Shown: in pieces, positions 9,578 through 18,249 of the stretch
Layout of the letters: every line of letters starts with the position of its first letter
How positions within the stretch are numbered: the first letter of the stretch is position 1
Assembly: GCA_022826045.1 (NCBI GenBank)
Contig: JAJDVQ010000058.1
Location: 37,032-101,031 of the forward strand
DNA length: 64,000 nt
Direction: 5' to 3'
Origin: Acidimicrobiia bacterium
GTDB taxonomy: Bacteria > Actinomycetota > Acidimicrobiia > Acidimicrobiales > Poriferisodalaceae
Made by a program: the position numbers and the translations under genes
Notes under the pieces: model-generated
Databases searched by the model: none
What the model saw: the letters and a program-made list of their open reading frames with translations, nothing else
Told to the model about the DNA's origin: nothing

Positions 9578-10717
9578 ATGGGACCGCTGCAGGGACTCAA
9601 GGTGATCGAGCTGGCCGGCATCGGCCCTGGACCGTTCTGCGCCATGCTGCTCGCTGACCTTGGCGCGGACGTGATCCGCATCGACCGCATGACGCCTGAA
9701 GACCTCGGCATCGACCGGGGGCGCCGGTTCAACGTGCTCAACCGCGGCCGGCGTTCGGTGGCGGTCGACCTCAAGTCGCCTGACGGCGTCGAGACCATCC
9801 TCAAGCTGGTGGAGCAGGCCGACGCGCTCATCGAAGGCTTCCGCCCCGGCGTGACCGAGCGACTGGGTCTCGGACCGGACGACTGCTTCGCGCGCAACCC
9901 CAAGCTGGTGTACGGCCGCATGACCGGGTGGGGCCAGGAAGGGCCGATGTCGCACGCCGCCGGCCACGACATCAACTACATCGCCCTGACCGGTGCGCTG
10001 CATGCCATCGGACCTGCTGAGGCGCCGAGCCCGCCGCTCAACCTGGTCGGCGACTTCGGCGGCGGCGGCATGTACCTGGCCTTCGGCGTGTGCGCCGCAC
10101 TGCTCGAGGCGCGCGACTCCGGGCAAGGCCAGGTGGTGGATGCCGCCATGACCGAGGGTGCGGCGTCGCTGATGGCGGCGATCTACGGCATCTACGGCTC
10201 GGGCGGCTGGGCCGACGAGCGGGAGTCCAACTTCCTCGACGGCGGCGCCTACTACTACGGCGTGTACGAGACATCCGACGGCAAGTTCGTCTCGGTGGGG
10301 TCCATCGAAGGCAAGTTCCACGACGAGCTGCTCGAGAAGACCGGCTTGGCCGACGCTCCCACCGTGGACCGCAACGACCGTGATGCATGGGCCGACAAGC
10401 GGGCGCGCCTCGCAGAGGCCATCAAGACCAAGACCCGCGACGAGTGGGACGAGATCATGGCCGGCTCCGACGTGTGCTATGCGCCGGTGCTGGACCTGTC
10501 CGAAGCGCCGCACCATCCCCACAACGTCGCCCGGGGCAGCTTCGTGGAGGTCGAGGGCGTCATGCAGCCCGCACCCGCGCCGCGCTTCAGCCGCACCCCC
10601 GGCGAGGTCGCCCGGCCGCCCGCAGCCCCCGGCGAGAACACCGACGAGGTGCTCGCCGACTGGGGATTCGACGCCGACGACATCGAGAAGCTGCATGAGG
10701 TGGGCGCCGTCGGCTGA
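9578..10717 (+). CDS. mcr: Alpha-methylacyl-CoA racemase-like class III CoA-transferase fold protein
   Basis: A member of the CaiB/BaiF family closest to alpha-methylacyl-CoA racemases, which epimerise 2-methylacyl-CoA esters during degradation of branched lipids or sterols. The N-terminus reads [20 protein letters not shown]. Residues matching the racemase catalytic set are visible: the His-Asp in [11 protein letters not shown], the Asp in [10 protein letters not shown], and the Glu in [11 protein letters not shown]. This favours racemase over CoA-transferase. ATG 9578 has a strong upstream GGGGAGGA ribosome site; the longer open frame to the left is antisense to ychF. 379 residues. The native substrate is unknown. 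Confidence 0.85.
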   Translation: MGPLQGLKVIELAGIGPGPFCAMLLADLGADVIRIDRMTPEDLGIDRGRRFNVLNRGRRSVAVDLKSPDGVETILKLVEQADALIEGFRPGVTERLGLGPDDCFARNPKLVYGRMTGWGQEGPMSHAAGHDINYIALTGALHAIGPAEAPSPPLNLVGDFGGGGMYLAFGVCAALLEARDSGQGQVVDAAMTEGAASLMAAIYGIYGSGGWADERESNFLDGGAYYYGVYETSDGKFVSVGSIEGKFHDELLEKTGLADAPTVDRNDRDAWADKRARLAEAIKTKTRDEWDEIMAGSDVCYAPVLDLSEAPHHPHNVARGSFVEVEGVMQPAPAPRFSRTPGEVARPPAAPGENTDEVLADWGFDADDIEKLHEVGAVG

Positions 10718-10775
10718 GCCCCGCCGCCCTGGCTCAAGACGGATGCGAGGGCTGCCTCGGTAGCCTGCAATGCCT

Positions 10776-10862
10776 ATGTCGAAGCGCACCAAGAAGCGGA
10801 AGCTCCGGGCGCGCCGCAGCAAAGCCAACCACGGCAAGCGCCCCAACTGCGGCCGCGGCTAG
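10776..10862 (+). CDS. Ribosomal protein bL37-like 28-residue peptide
   Basis: A very small, highly basic peptide beginning MSKRTKKRKLRARR and carrying the block SKANHGKRPN. That block matches the mycobacterial/actinobacterial 50S protein bL37 as I remember it (about 24 residues, ending in NHGKRPN plus one residue). Here a short CGRG tail follows. A second ATG lies 6 nt upstream at 10770. A TAGCCT hexamer at 10761-10766 could serve as the -10 box of a nearly leaderless transcript. Intact frame, composition and the conserved block make it a real gene despite its size. Confidence 0.8.
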   Translation: MSKRTKKRKLRARRSKANHGKRPNCGRG

Positions 10863-10939
10863 GCCGCACGCCGCAGCGTCCGTCACACGGCAGCCGGGTG
10901 CCGCCTCGCCGCCGCGTGCATCGGCCATGATCAGTTGTC

Positions 10940-12700
10940 ATGGTCGGATCGGCCCGACGCACGGGCCTGTGCTTGCTGATTGTCGCGGCCGTGCTCGCCG
11001 GCGGCTGCCAGTTCCGGCTTGCGCCAGAGGAGTCGGCCGGCACCCCCGAGCCCGGCACCGGCGCCGGACGCGAAGCCGCCAGCGTGACCGCGGCGTCGGC
11101 CACACAGCCGGCATCGGTCGCGTCCCCAACGACCTCGCCTCCCACAACGGCACAGCAAGGCGCCGAACCGACGCTGCCGCCGGCGACGACGCAGGCTGCG
11201 AGCCTCCTCCCGACCAGCGAGACATCAGACGGCGCCGACAATGGAGCCACGGAGGACGCCAATCCACGGGCCGTCAAGCCTCGGCTCGCTCCGAGAGACT
11301 CGAGCGCCGACGTGCCCGAAGAAGACCGGATCGCCGCTTCCGTCGAGACGGCTCTCGCGGTCTCGTATCCCGATCGCGCCTTCTCGCTGCAGCCGGAGGC
11401 TGCGCTGGGCGACCTGAACGACGACGGCGTCGATGACTACGTCCTGCACGTCATCGACGAGACTCCAGGCTCGCCGCCGACCAGCTGGCTCGTTCCCGCA
11501 GTCGACGTCGGCGGAGCATTCCGTCTCCGCGACCTGATCGAGCTCGGCGAGCGCACCATCGTCGAGACGATCGACATCCAGGACGGCGACATCGAGGTAT
11601 CGCTCTTTGATCGTTCGCCGTTTGAGCGGCCGACGCTGATCACCAGACGCACGACTTTGGCCGTCACGATTGGTGATGCCGAAGACGCCATCACCGCTGT
11701 CCGCGTCGAGCCGGTGCACAACGTGCCATCGCTGCAGATCGCCCGGTCGCCGACGCCGGCCCGGTTCGAGCTCGACGGCATCGGCACTGCGATGTCGGAT
11801 CGAATCGGACTGCGCGAACGGCATCCGTTCCTCGTTCACGCTTCCGAGGGCGATGTCGTGGCGGCGACGCTCGACGCGCCGGACGGCGTCTGGCTGGAAG
11901 CCCGTCTCGGCCATGACGACGATCACCTCGTCTTGGTGCCCGTCGCCGAACAGGCCCAGCGGTTTGCGAGCCGGCTGCCCGCAGGAGGCGCCTGGCACAT
12001 CGCCGTCGTCTCGTCGCTCATCGAGCCGGCGGACTACCGGCTGTCGATCGAGGTGTATCCCCCCGGGCTCGGCGACGGGATTGCCACCCGTGATCTCGAC
12101 GGATTCTGGTCGAGCATGCGAACTTCGCCTCCTGTGGTGCCCGACGACGGCCCGGTGCTCTACTTGACGTTCGACGACGGACCGCATCCCACCTATACGC
12201 CGCAGGTACTCGATGTGCTCGCGAAACACAGGGCACAGGCGACCTTCTTCGTCGTGGGCCATCTCGCAGAGTCGTATCCGTTGATCACGCAGCGGATCGC
12301 GCACGAGGGCCACACCCTTGCCAATCACTCCTGGGATCACCGGTCGTTGGCCCGGGTCTCGCGGGCGACGTTCGACCGCTCGGTCGGTCGAACCGAGGAA
12401 GTGCTGGGGCCGCTCGCCGCATCGTGCATCAGGCCGCCCTACTACGACGTCGGCACGCACACACGACAGTGGTCGGCTGAGCACGGCCTGCGATTGGCCA
12501 GCTGGTCCTACAGTCCACGGGACTGGCTGGGTCCCTCGGCCAGCACCATCGCCAATGGCATCGTCGACAGGGCGCGAGCGGGAGCGGTGATCCTGCTGCA
12601 CGATGGCGGGGGGGATCGCTCGTCAACCGTTCGTGGCCTCGACATGGCGCTCGAGCGCTTGGCTGACTCCGGACTCGAGTTCAAGGCTCTATGCCGTTGA
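10940..12700 (+). CDS. Lipoprotein with C-terminal polysaccharide deacetylase (NodB) domain
   Basis: A predicted cell-surface lipoprotein of 586 residues. A signal peptide ends in the lipobox LAGGC (about residue 24), followed by a disordered Thr/Ala/Pro-rich stretch to about residue 125, an unassigned beta-rich region (125-405), and a NodB deacetylase domain (about 408-580). The deacetylase shows LTFDDGPHPTYTP, the HSWDH metal motif, RPPYYDVG and ILLHDGG. Such enzymes remove acetyl groups from peptidoglycan or other polysaccharides. It converges on the SGNH/MBOAT pair, suggesting a surface-glycan modification locus. The N-terminal domain function is unknown. Confidence 0.87.
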   Translation: MVGSARRTGLCLLIVAAVLAGGCQFRLAPEESAGTPEPGTGAGREAASVTAASATQPASVASPTTSPPTTAQQGAEPTLPPATTQAASLLPTSETSDGADNGATEDANPRAVKPRLAPRDSSADVPEEDRIAASVETALAVSYPDRAFSLQPEAALGDLNDDGVDDYVLHVIDETPGSPPTSWLVPAVDVGGAFRLRDLIELGERTIVETIDIQDGDIEVSLFDRSPFERPTLITRRTTLAVTIGDAEDAITAVRVEPVHNVPSLQIARSPTPARFELDGIGTAMSDRIGLRERHPFLVHASEGDVVAATLDAPDGVWLEARLGHDDDHLVLVPVAEQAQRFASRLPAGGAWHIAVVSSLIEPADYRLSIEVYPPGLGDGIATRDLDGFWSSMRTSPPVVPDDGPVLYLTFDDGPHPTYTPQVLDVLAKHRAQATFFVVGHLAESYPLITQRIAHEGHTLANHSWDHRSLARVSRATFDRSVGRTEEVLGPLAASCIRPPYYDVGTHTRQWSAEHGLRLASWSYSPRDWLGPSASTIANGIVDRARAGAVILLHDGGGDRSSTVRGLDMALERLADSGLEFKALCR

Positions 12701-12714
12701 GAGACGGAACCGGG

Positions 12715-13884
12715 TCACGATTCCGCGCTCGGGCTCAGGTCGGCCATCTCGCCGAGCCGGTCGAGCAGGAGCTGTGACAGCCACTGGCCGCCGATCGTGC
12801 TGAGGTGGACCCCGTCGGTGAGGCGCACATCGGCGCGCTGACCTGCCTCGTCGATCACGTAGCGGCTGAAACCGCCGTCGGGTCCGCGAAAGAGGTCACG
12901 CGTGTCGACGTAACGGACGCGTTCACGTGCGCCCGCCTCGGCCGCGTAGATCTGATTCAGCTCAACCATCTTGCGGTCGAAGTCGGGGTCGCGCATGATC
13001 GGCTGCCCGACCCAGATGAGGATGCGATCGGGGTCTGTCGTGACCAGATCCATCATGTGCCCGACGCGAGCTGAGTACTCGCCCACCCAGGCATCCGAGA
13101 ACGGTCGGGCAGTCTGGCCGTCCACGACGAGCGCCTGCGCGTCGTTGCCGCCGTACATCAACACCACCGCGTCGGGATCGTCGGCGGCCATGACCTCGAC
13201 GATCCGCGTCGGCCAGTCATAGAAGTCGGGGCGGGTGAGGCCGCTGGAGAGCTGGTGCTCGGTCTTGGCATCGATGACACCGGTCTGGTCGGCCAGCGAG
13301 ACCATCGTGTCGCCGAAGAACCTGACCATCGAGTCGCCGATGACCGCGAGGCGCAGCGGGTTGTCCGGCGTCGGAGCGGCCGCGGGCGCCGGCTCCGGGT
13401 CGGTGCCGGGCGCGGTCGCGGTGCGTGGACTGGTCGTGGGGGCTGCGGACGCCTCGTCGTCGGCGCCCGTCTCGGCCAGCACGATGCCCCCAGTTGCCTC
13501 GGGATCGGGATCGGGATCGGCCGATGCCGGGGCTCCAGCGGTGGCACCGTCCGAGGCCGACTGCGTGCCTGCGGGGTCGGTCACCGTGCGGCCCAAGGCC
13601 TCGTCGGCCCACAGGCGAGGCAGGTGCAGCCCGACGGCGCTCGAGGCGCTCTCGACCGGCGCCCAGACCGCGACCGACGAGTCGCGCTCGGGGCCGAACG
13701 GCTTCTGGGAAGCCTCACGCAACAGCTGCTGCGCGTTGAGCGCGATCGCCAGCACCAGCCCGAACGCACCGGCAGCGAGCACCCTGCCGGCAGCCACGCC
13801 GCGGCGGCGGTCCGTCGCGTCGAGCCGCGGCTGGCCCCCGGAGGGTCCGGAGCGGTGATCAGCAGGAGCGCTCGGTGCCGACAT
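12715..13884 (-). CDS. DUF459-type SGNH hydrolase family protein, membrane-anchored
   Basis: A 389-residue protein with one membrane segment (about 33-50, VLAAGAFGLVLAIALNA), a low-complexity Ala/Pro/Asp/Thr region (about 100-180), and a C-terminal SGNH-like domain. The catalytic serine block reads LRLAVIGDSMVRFF, the Asn block YGGNDAQ, and the late DGVHLS supplies Asp and His. DUF459 proteins are SGNH-fold relatives. Its start is 4 nt after the MBOAT stop, so the two are coupled. By analogy with AlgI/AlgJ-type systems (inference) the MBOAT passes acyl groups across the membrane and this protein puts them on an extracellular polymer. Confidence 0.82.
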   Translation of the reverse strand: MSAPSAPADHRSGPSGGQPRLDATDRRRGVAAGRVLAAGAFGLVLAIALNAQQLLREASQKPFGPERDSSVAVWAPVESASSAVGLHLPRLWADEALGRTVTDPAGTQSASDGATAGAPASADPDPDPEATGGIVLAETGADDEASAAPTTSPRTATAPGTDPEPAPAAAPTPDNPLRLAVIGDSMVRFFGDTMVSLADQTGVIDAKTEHQLSSGLTRPDFYDWPTRIVEVMAADDPDAVVLMYGGNDAQALVVDGQTARPFSDAWVGEYSARVGHMMDLVTTDPDRILIWVGQPIMRDPDFDRKMVELNQIYAAEAGARERVRYVDTRDLFRGPDGGFSRYVIDEAGQRADVRLTDGVHLSTIGGQWLSQLLLDRLGEMADLSPSAES

Positions 13885-13887
13885 GAC

Positions 13888-15339
13888 TCAGAACTGGAAG
13901 TAGATGAACGGGGCCACGCCCGTCGGGCCAAGCACGTCGATTGCCACCAGGGACAGCCCCACCACAGCGCCCTGGCTCGCCCAGCCCAAGCCGGCGAATC
14001 CGTCACGGAGCTGCTCGAACCAGTCCGAAGGCATGAACTGGAAGGCAAGCGCCCCGAACGTCACTGCGATGACGAGCGGCGTCGCGGTGCCCGCGTAGCT
14101 GCCGAAGTTGGCGAGCGCGCCGAGCATCTCCATCGCCGCTGACAGCGACTCGGAGCGGAAGAACACCCACGCCAAGCACACGACGTGGAACGTGACGAGC
14201 CAGCGCACCGTCTCGCCGATGCCCGGCGGCAGCAGCGGGCTCATCCCGGTGCGCTCGCGGTGCTCGCGCAGCAGCCGTTCGACAGCCAGGACGACGCCGT
14301 GGATGCCGCCCCAGATCACGAAGTTCCATGTGCTGCCGTGCCAGAGGCCGCCGAGCAGCATGACCAGCATGAGATTGCGGTACGTGGCGGCGCGCCCGCG
14401 CCGGTTGCCGCCCAGCGGCACGTACAGGTAGTCGCGCAGCCAGCGCGACAGCGTCATGTGCCAGCGCCGCCAGAAGTCCTGCAGCGTGATGGCCCGGTAC
14501 GGGTTGTCGAAGTTCTGCGGGAAGCGAAAGCCCAGCAGCAGCGCCACGCCGATCGCGATGTCGGTGTAGCCCGAGAAGTCGGCGTAGATCTGGACGGCGT
14601 AGGCGTACACGGCCAGCGCCACTTCGAGACCGCTGTGCGCTGACGGATCGGCGAAGACGCCGTCCACGATCTCGCTCGCGAGGAAGCTCGAGATCACCAC
14701 CTTCTTGAACAGGCCATTGAGGATGAGGCCGAATGCCTCGGCTGCAGGCACGTAGCGGGGGTCTGGACGGGCGGCGAGCTGCGGCGCCATCTCCGCGGCC
14801 CGCACGATCGGGCCTGCCACCAGCTGGGGGAAGAACGACAGGTACACCGCGAAGTCCAGCGGGGCCATCTCGCGGATGTGCCCCCGGCCGATGTCGATGA
14901 TGTAGCTCATCGCCTGGAACGTGTAGAAGGAGATGCCCACCGGCAGCGTGTACTCCAGCACCGGCAAGGCCCCCGAGATGCCGAAGCTCTCGAGCAGGTT
15001 GGACATCTCGACTGCGAAGAAGTCCCAGTACTTGAAGACGCCCAAGATGGTGAGATTGGCGGCGACGCCGAGCCCGACCCACCAGCGCCTCCCCTGGTCG
15101 GAGCCCATGGTCGCCGGGCCTGATTCCCGCAGCCCAGCTGCGGCGTAGTGCCCGACGACCCAGTTGATGACGACGGTGGCGAGCAGCAGGAAGACGAACC
15201 GCCAGCTCCACCAGCCGTAGAACACGATGCTGGCGGCGAGCATCAGCGGCTTCCACAGCGTTGGATGCGGCCGGGTCAGCCAGTTCACGACGAAGACGAC
15301 GGAGAAGAATGCTCCGAAGACGAACGTCGGGAACAACAT
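13888..15339 (-). CDS. MBOAT family membrane O-acyltransferase (AlgI-like)
   Basis: A polytopic membrane protein of about 483 residues. MBOAT marks are the N-terminal LFPTFVFGAFF and FYGWWSWRFV, the QAMSYIIDIGRG segment, the DFWRRWHMTLSRWLRDYLY motif and the catalytic-histidine region GLWHGSTWNFVIWGGIHG. I start at ATG 15339 because the 24 residues further upstream are basic and unlike a membrane N-terminus. These enzymes move acyl groups onto alginate, cell-wall glycans or other acceptors. It is the first gene of a two-gene unit with the SGNH protein, and diverges from the phosphohexomutase across about 65 bp. Confidence 0.92.
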   Translation of the reverse strand: MLFPTFVFGAFFSVVFVVNWLTRPHPTLWKPLMLAASIVFYGWWSWRFVFLLLATVVINWVVGHYAAAGLRESGPATMGSDQGRRWWVGLGVAANLTILGVFKYWDFFAVEMSNLLESFGISGALPVLEYTLPVGISFYTFQAMSYIIDIGRGHIREMAPLDFAVYLSFFPQLVAGPIVRAAEMAPQLAARPDPRYVPAAEAFGLILNGLFKKVVISSFLASEIVDGVFADPSAHSGLEVALAVYAYAVQIYADFSGYTDIAIGVALLLGFRFPQNFDNPYRAITLQDFWRRWHMTLSRWLRDYLYVPLGGNRRGRAATYRNLMLVMLLGGLWHGSTWNFVIWGGIHGVVLAVERLLREHRERTGMSPLLPPGIGETVRWLVTFHVVCLAWVFFRSESLSAAMEMLGALANFGSYAGTATPLVIAVTFGALAFQFMPSDWFEQLRDGFAGLGWASQGAVVGLSLVAIDVLGPTGVAPFIYFQF

Positions 15340-15404
15340 GCCGGGCCGAACATACTTGCGCGCCCGCTCCGGACACGGACAGCGACGAGCAGAGACGTGC
15401 ACTG

Positions 15405-17120
15405 ATGACAACCCCCGAAGCGCTTGCAGAGGCTTGGCTGGCGATCGAACCCGACGCGGCGATGCGCGCGGACATCGAGGCCAACCGTGCGAGCACCGAC
15501 TGGGTGCAGGCCCGCTTCGGGAGCGTGCTGCGCTTCGGCACCGCAGGCATGAGGGCCCCCGTCGGGCCGGGGCCGGCGCGGATGAACCGGGTCATGGTCC
15601 GCATGGCGGCCCGTGCGGTCGGCACTGAGCTGATCGCCGACGGCCTCGCCGACCGTGGGGCGGTCGTCGGGTTCGACGCCCGGCCCGGCTCTGGCGACAT
15701 GGCGTTTGATGCAGCCCGGCTGCTCGCCGCGATGGGGATTCCCACCGCCGTCATCGACGGCGCCGCTCCCACGCCCCTGCTCGCTCATCAGGTGCTCGCC
15801 CGCTCAGCCGGGGCGGGACTGATGGTCACTGCCAGTCACAATCACCGCGACGACAACGGCCTCAAGGTGTACTGGGCCGACGGCACCCAGATCCGGCCGC
15901 CGCTGGACGAGCGCATCGAGGCTCGCATGGACCTGTCGTCGCTTCCCGCCGAAGGCGATCTGGCAGCCCGCCACAAGGTGGAGAGCCTTGACGTGCGGTC
16001 GGCGATCGCCTCTTACATCGGCGCAGCCGTCCGCCGCCCGGTATTCGACCCGAACGGGGTGCCGGTCGACCCGAACGATGTGCCGCCCAGCGTGTACACC
16101 GCCCTGTGCGGGGTCGGCTCGCAGACCTTGGCCCATGCATTTGCCGCCGCCGGTCTGCCGCCGCCGCTCTACGTGGAGCACCAGCGGCATCCCGACGGCA
16201 CATTTCCGGGTCTGCCGTTCCCCAATCCCGAGGAGCCGGGCACCCTCGACGATGCGATGGCCCTCGCCACCGATCACGATGTCGATCTTGTCCTGGCCAA
16301 TGACCCCGACGCAGATCGCCTGGCAGTGGCAGTGCGTGACCGGGACGGCGCGTGGCACCGGCTGAACGGCGATGAGCTGGGTGTGCTGCTATGCGATTGG
16401 CTGATCGGCCTGCACGACGACGGTCGAGCCGCGCAGCCGCTCATCTCGGCATCGTCGGTCGTGTCAGGCCGGATGGTCGAAGCCCTGTGCGCCGCCCGCG
16501 GCGTGGCCCACCACCGGACCCTCACCGGATTCAAGTGGATCATGGAGCCCCGGTTGACGCACCCAGACGCCCGGTGGGTGTTCGGCTACGAGGAAGCGCT
16601 CGGCTACTCCGTCACCGACGCCGTGCTGGACAAGGACGGCATCTCTGCGGCTGTGGAATTCGCGCGGCTGGCGGGGGCCTTGGCGGCTCGCGGTGTCGGT
16701 CCGCTGGAACGGCTCGACGAGCTGGCCGCCGAGGTCGGGCTCTACGTCACGAGTGCAGTGTCGGTGCGCGCCGATCCGGAAGAGATCGCGGCTGCCATGA
16801 CGGCGACACGCGCGGATCCGCCGCGTTCGATCGGCGGCCGTCCCGTGACGAAGATCACCGATCGGCTCGAAGCCGGGACGCCCTACCCCGCCGATCTTGT
16901 CGAATTCGAGATCGGCCCGAGCGCGGCCGACGGCGGCAGCGACGACGCGGACGCGCAGGTGCGCATCTGCATCCGGCCGAGCGGAACCGAGCCCAAGGCG
17001 AAGATCTACTTCGAAGCCGTGACACCGAGCCCCGGCGACATCGCTGCCGAACGCCGCCGGCTGGGGTCACTGCTCGACACCCTCGCTGCGGAGGTCAGCG
17101 TGTGGTTCGAGCGGGCCTAG
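15405..17120 (+). CDS. Phosphoglucomutase/phosphomannomutase family protein
   Basis: An alpha-D-phosphohexomutase of 571 residues. FGTAGMRAPVG is the N-terminal substrate loop, VTASHNHRDDNGLKVYW is the phosphoserine loop (Ser in TASHN), NDPDADRLAVAV is the magnesium loop, GYEEALGY is the sugar loop and RPSGTEPKAKIYFE is the phosphate-binding C-terminal loop. It interconverts hexose 1- and 6-phosphates and would link glycolysis to UDP-glucose, made by the uridylyltransferase at 27.3 kb (inference). The length fits the PgcA/PGM2-type subgroup. The stop TAG overlaps the convergent kinase stop in the sequence CTAG. Confidence 0.93.
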   Translation: MTTPEALAEAWLAIEPDAAMRADIEANRASTDWVQARFGSVLRFGTAGMRAPVGPGPARMNRVMVRMAARAVGTELIADGLADRGAVVGFDARPGSGDMAFDAARLLAAMGIPTAVIDGAAPTPLLAHQVLARSAGAGLMVTASHNHRDDNGLKVYWADGTQIRPPLDERIEARMDLSSLPAEGDLAARHKVESLDVRSAIASYIGAAVRRPVFDPNGVPVDPNDVPPSVYTALCGVGSQTLAHAFAAAGLPPPLYVEHQRHPDGTFPGLPFPNPEEPGTLDDAMALATDHDVDLVLANDPDADRLAVAVRDRDGAWHRLNGDELGVLLCDWLIGLHDDGRAAQPLISASSVVSGRMVEALCAARGVAHHRTLTGFKWIMEPRLTHPDARWVFGYEEALGYSVTDAVLDKDGISAAVEFARLAGALAARGVGPLERLDELAAEVGLYVTSAVSVRADPEEIAAAMTATRADPPRSIGGRPVTKITDRLEAGTPYPADLVEFEIGPSAADGGSDDADAQVRICIRPSGTEPKAKIYFEAVTPSPGDIAAERRRLGSLLDTLAAEVSVWFERA

Positions 17121-18190
17121 CTCACTCCGGCGGCCAGCTCGTCGAGCGGCACGAGCGGCCGAGTGCCCACGTGGGAGATGACCTCGGCGGCAGCCACCGA
17201 GCCCAGGCGGCCGCACCGTTCGAGGTCGTAACCCTGAGCCAGCCCGTAGAGCACACCCGCTGCGTACAGATCGCCGGCGCCGGTCCGGTCGACCACTTCG
17301 TCGACCGGTTCGACAGGCACCTGCACGATCTCATCGGGCGTCACGAGAACAGCGCCTGCGGCCGAGAGCGTCACCGATGCGATGTCCACCCGGCCCTGCA
17401 CCGCCGCCAGCGCCCCATCGAGATCATCGGTCTGGTACAGCGCCCTCAGCTCGGCTGCGTTCGCAAACAGGATGTTGGTGCACCGGTCGACCATGTCGAT
17501 GAACTCGCGCCGGTGGCGGTCCACGCAGAATGAGTCCGAGAGACTGAGGGCCACCTGGCAGTCGTTGCCGGGCGCCGCGCAGTGCTCGGCCACCTCGCGC
17601 AGTGCCGCCCGGGCAGCCGTCGGATCCCACAGGTAGCCCTCGAGCAGCACGATGCGGGCCCGGCCCACCATGTCCCAGTCCACATCGGCCGGTGCGAAAC
17701 CGGCGGACGCGCCCAGGTAGGTGCTCATCGTCCGCTCGCCGTCAGGGGTGATGACGACAGTGCAGCGTCCCGTGGGGTCGTCACGCGGCGCCCGTGCAGT
17801 TGCCTGAGTGACCCCATGTGCCGACATGTCGGCGACGAACAGATCGCCGAGCCCGTCCGCGCAGACGCGCCCCATGTAGCCGACGCGGGCACCGAGCGCG
17901 GCGATGCCCAGCATGGTGTTGGCCACCGACCCGCCGGGCGTCATCTCGTCGGCGCCGCCGAGCAGTTCCACCATTGCGGCAAGCTCAGTTGCCCGCCGGG
18001 TGTCCACCAGCGTCATCGCCCCCTTGACGATGCCCAGTCCGTCGACGACGGCGTCATCGGCGCGCAGCAGCACATCCACCATCGCATTCCCGATGCCGAC
18101 CACGTCAAGAGGTTCGGGCTCGGCAGTGGCATCGGGTGCATTCCCGATGCCGACCACGTCAAGAGGCTCGGGCCCCGCCGCCGATTCCAC
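17117..18190 (-). CDS. PfkB-family kinase, adenosine-kinase-like
   Basis: A ribokinase-fold sugar or nucleoside kinase. The C-terminal PfkB signature DRTGAGDLYAAGVLYG gives the catalytic Asp and the anion hole; GGSVANTMLG in the N-terminal third binds substrate. The overall layout resembles actinobacterial adenosine kinases, but the substrate cannot be fixed by eye. Oddly, the first 36 residues contain EPLDVVGIGNA twice, encoded by a 54-bp tandem duplication; the second copy lines up with the normal family N-terminus. Translation could start at GTG 18190 or at an internal GTG in the second copy. 357 residues from the outer start. Confidence 0.85.
   Translation of the reverse strand: MESAAGPEPLDVVGIGNAPDATAEPEPLDVVGIGNAMVDVLLRADDAVVDGLGIVKGAMTLVDTRRATELAAMVELLGGADEMTPGGSVANTMLGIAALGARVGYMGRVCADGLGDLFVADMSAHGVTQATARAPRDDPTGRCTVVITPDGERTMSTYLGASAGFAPADVDWDMVGRARIVLLEGYLWDPTAARAALREVAEHCAAPGNDCQVALSLSDSFCVDRHRREFIDMVDRCTNILFANAAELRALYQTDDLDGALAAVQGRVDIASVTLSAAGAVLVTPDEIVQVPVEPVDEVVDRTGAGDLYAAGVLYGLAQGYDLERCGRLGSVAAAEVISHVGTRPLVPLDELAAGVS
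18084..18172. repeat. Tandem 35-bp repeat, 54-bp period, inside the kinase start
   Basis: Two copies of a 35-bp block, 18084-18118 and 18138-18172, differ at one base (T/C). The period of 54 bp keeps the reading frame and adds 18 codons to the N-terminus of the PfkB kinase. This looks like a recent in-frame duplication. Confidence 0.9.
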
Positions 18191-18249
18191 GCATGTGGGC
18201 TTAGCACCTCGGCTCGCCCGCTCGCACGACCTGCTCGGGCGGACAGGGC

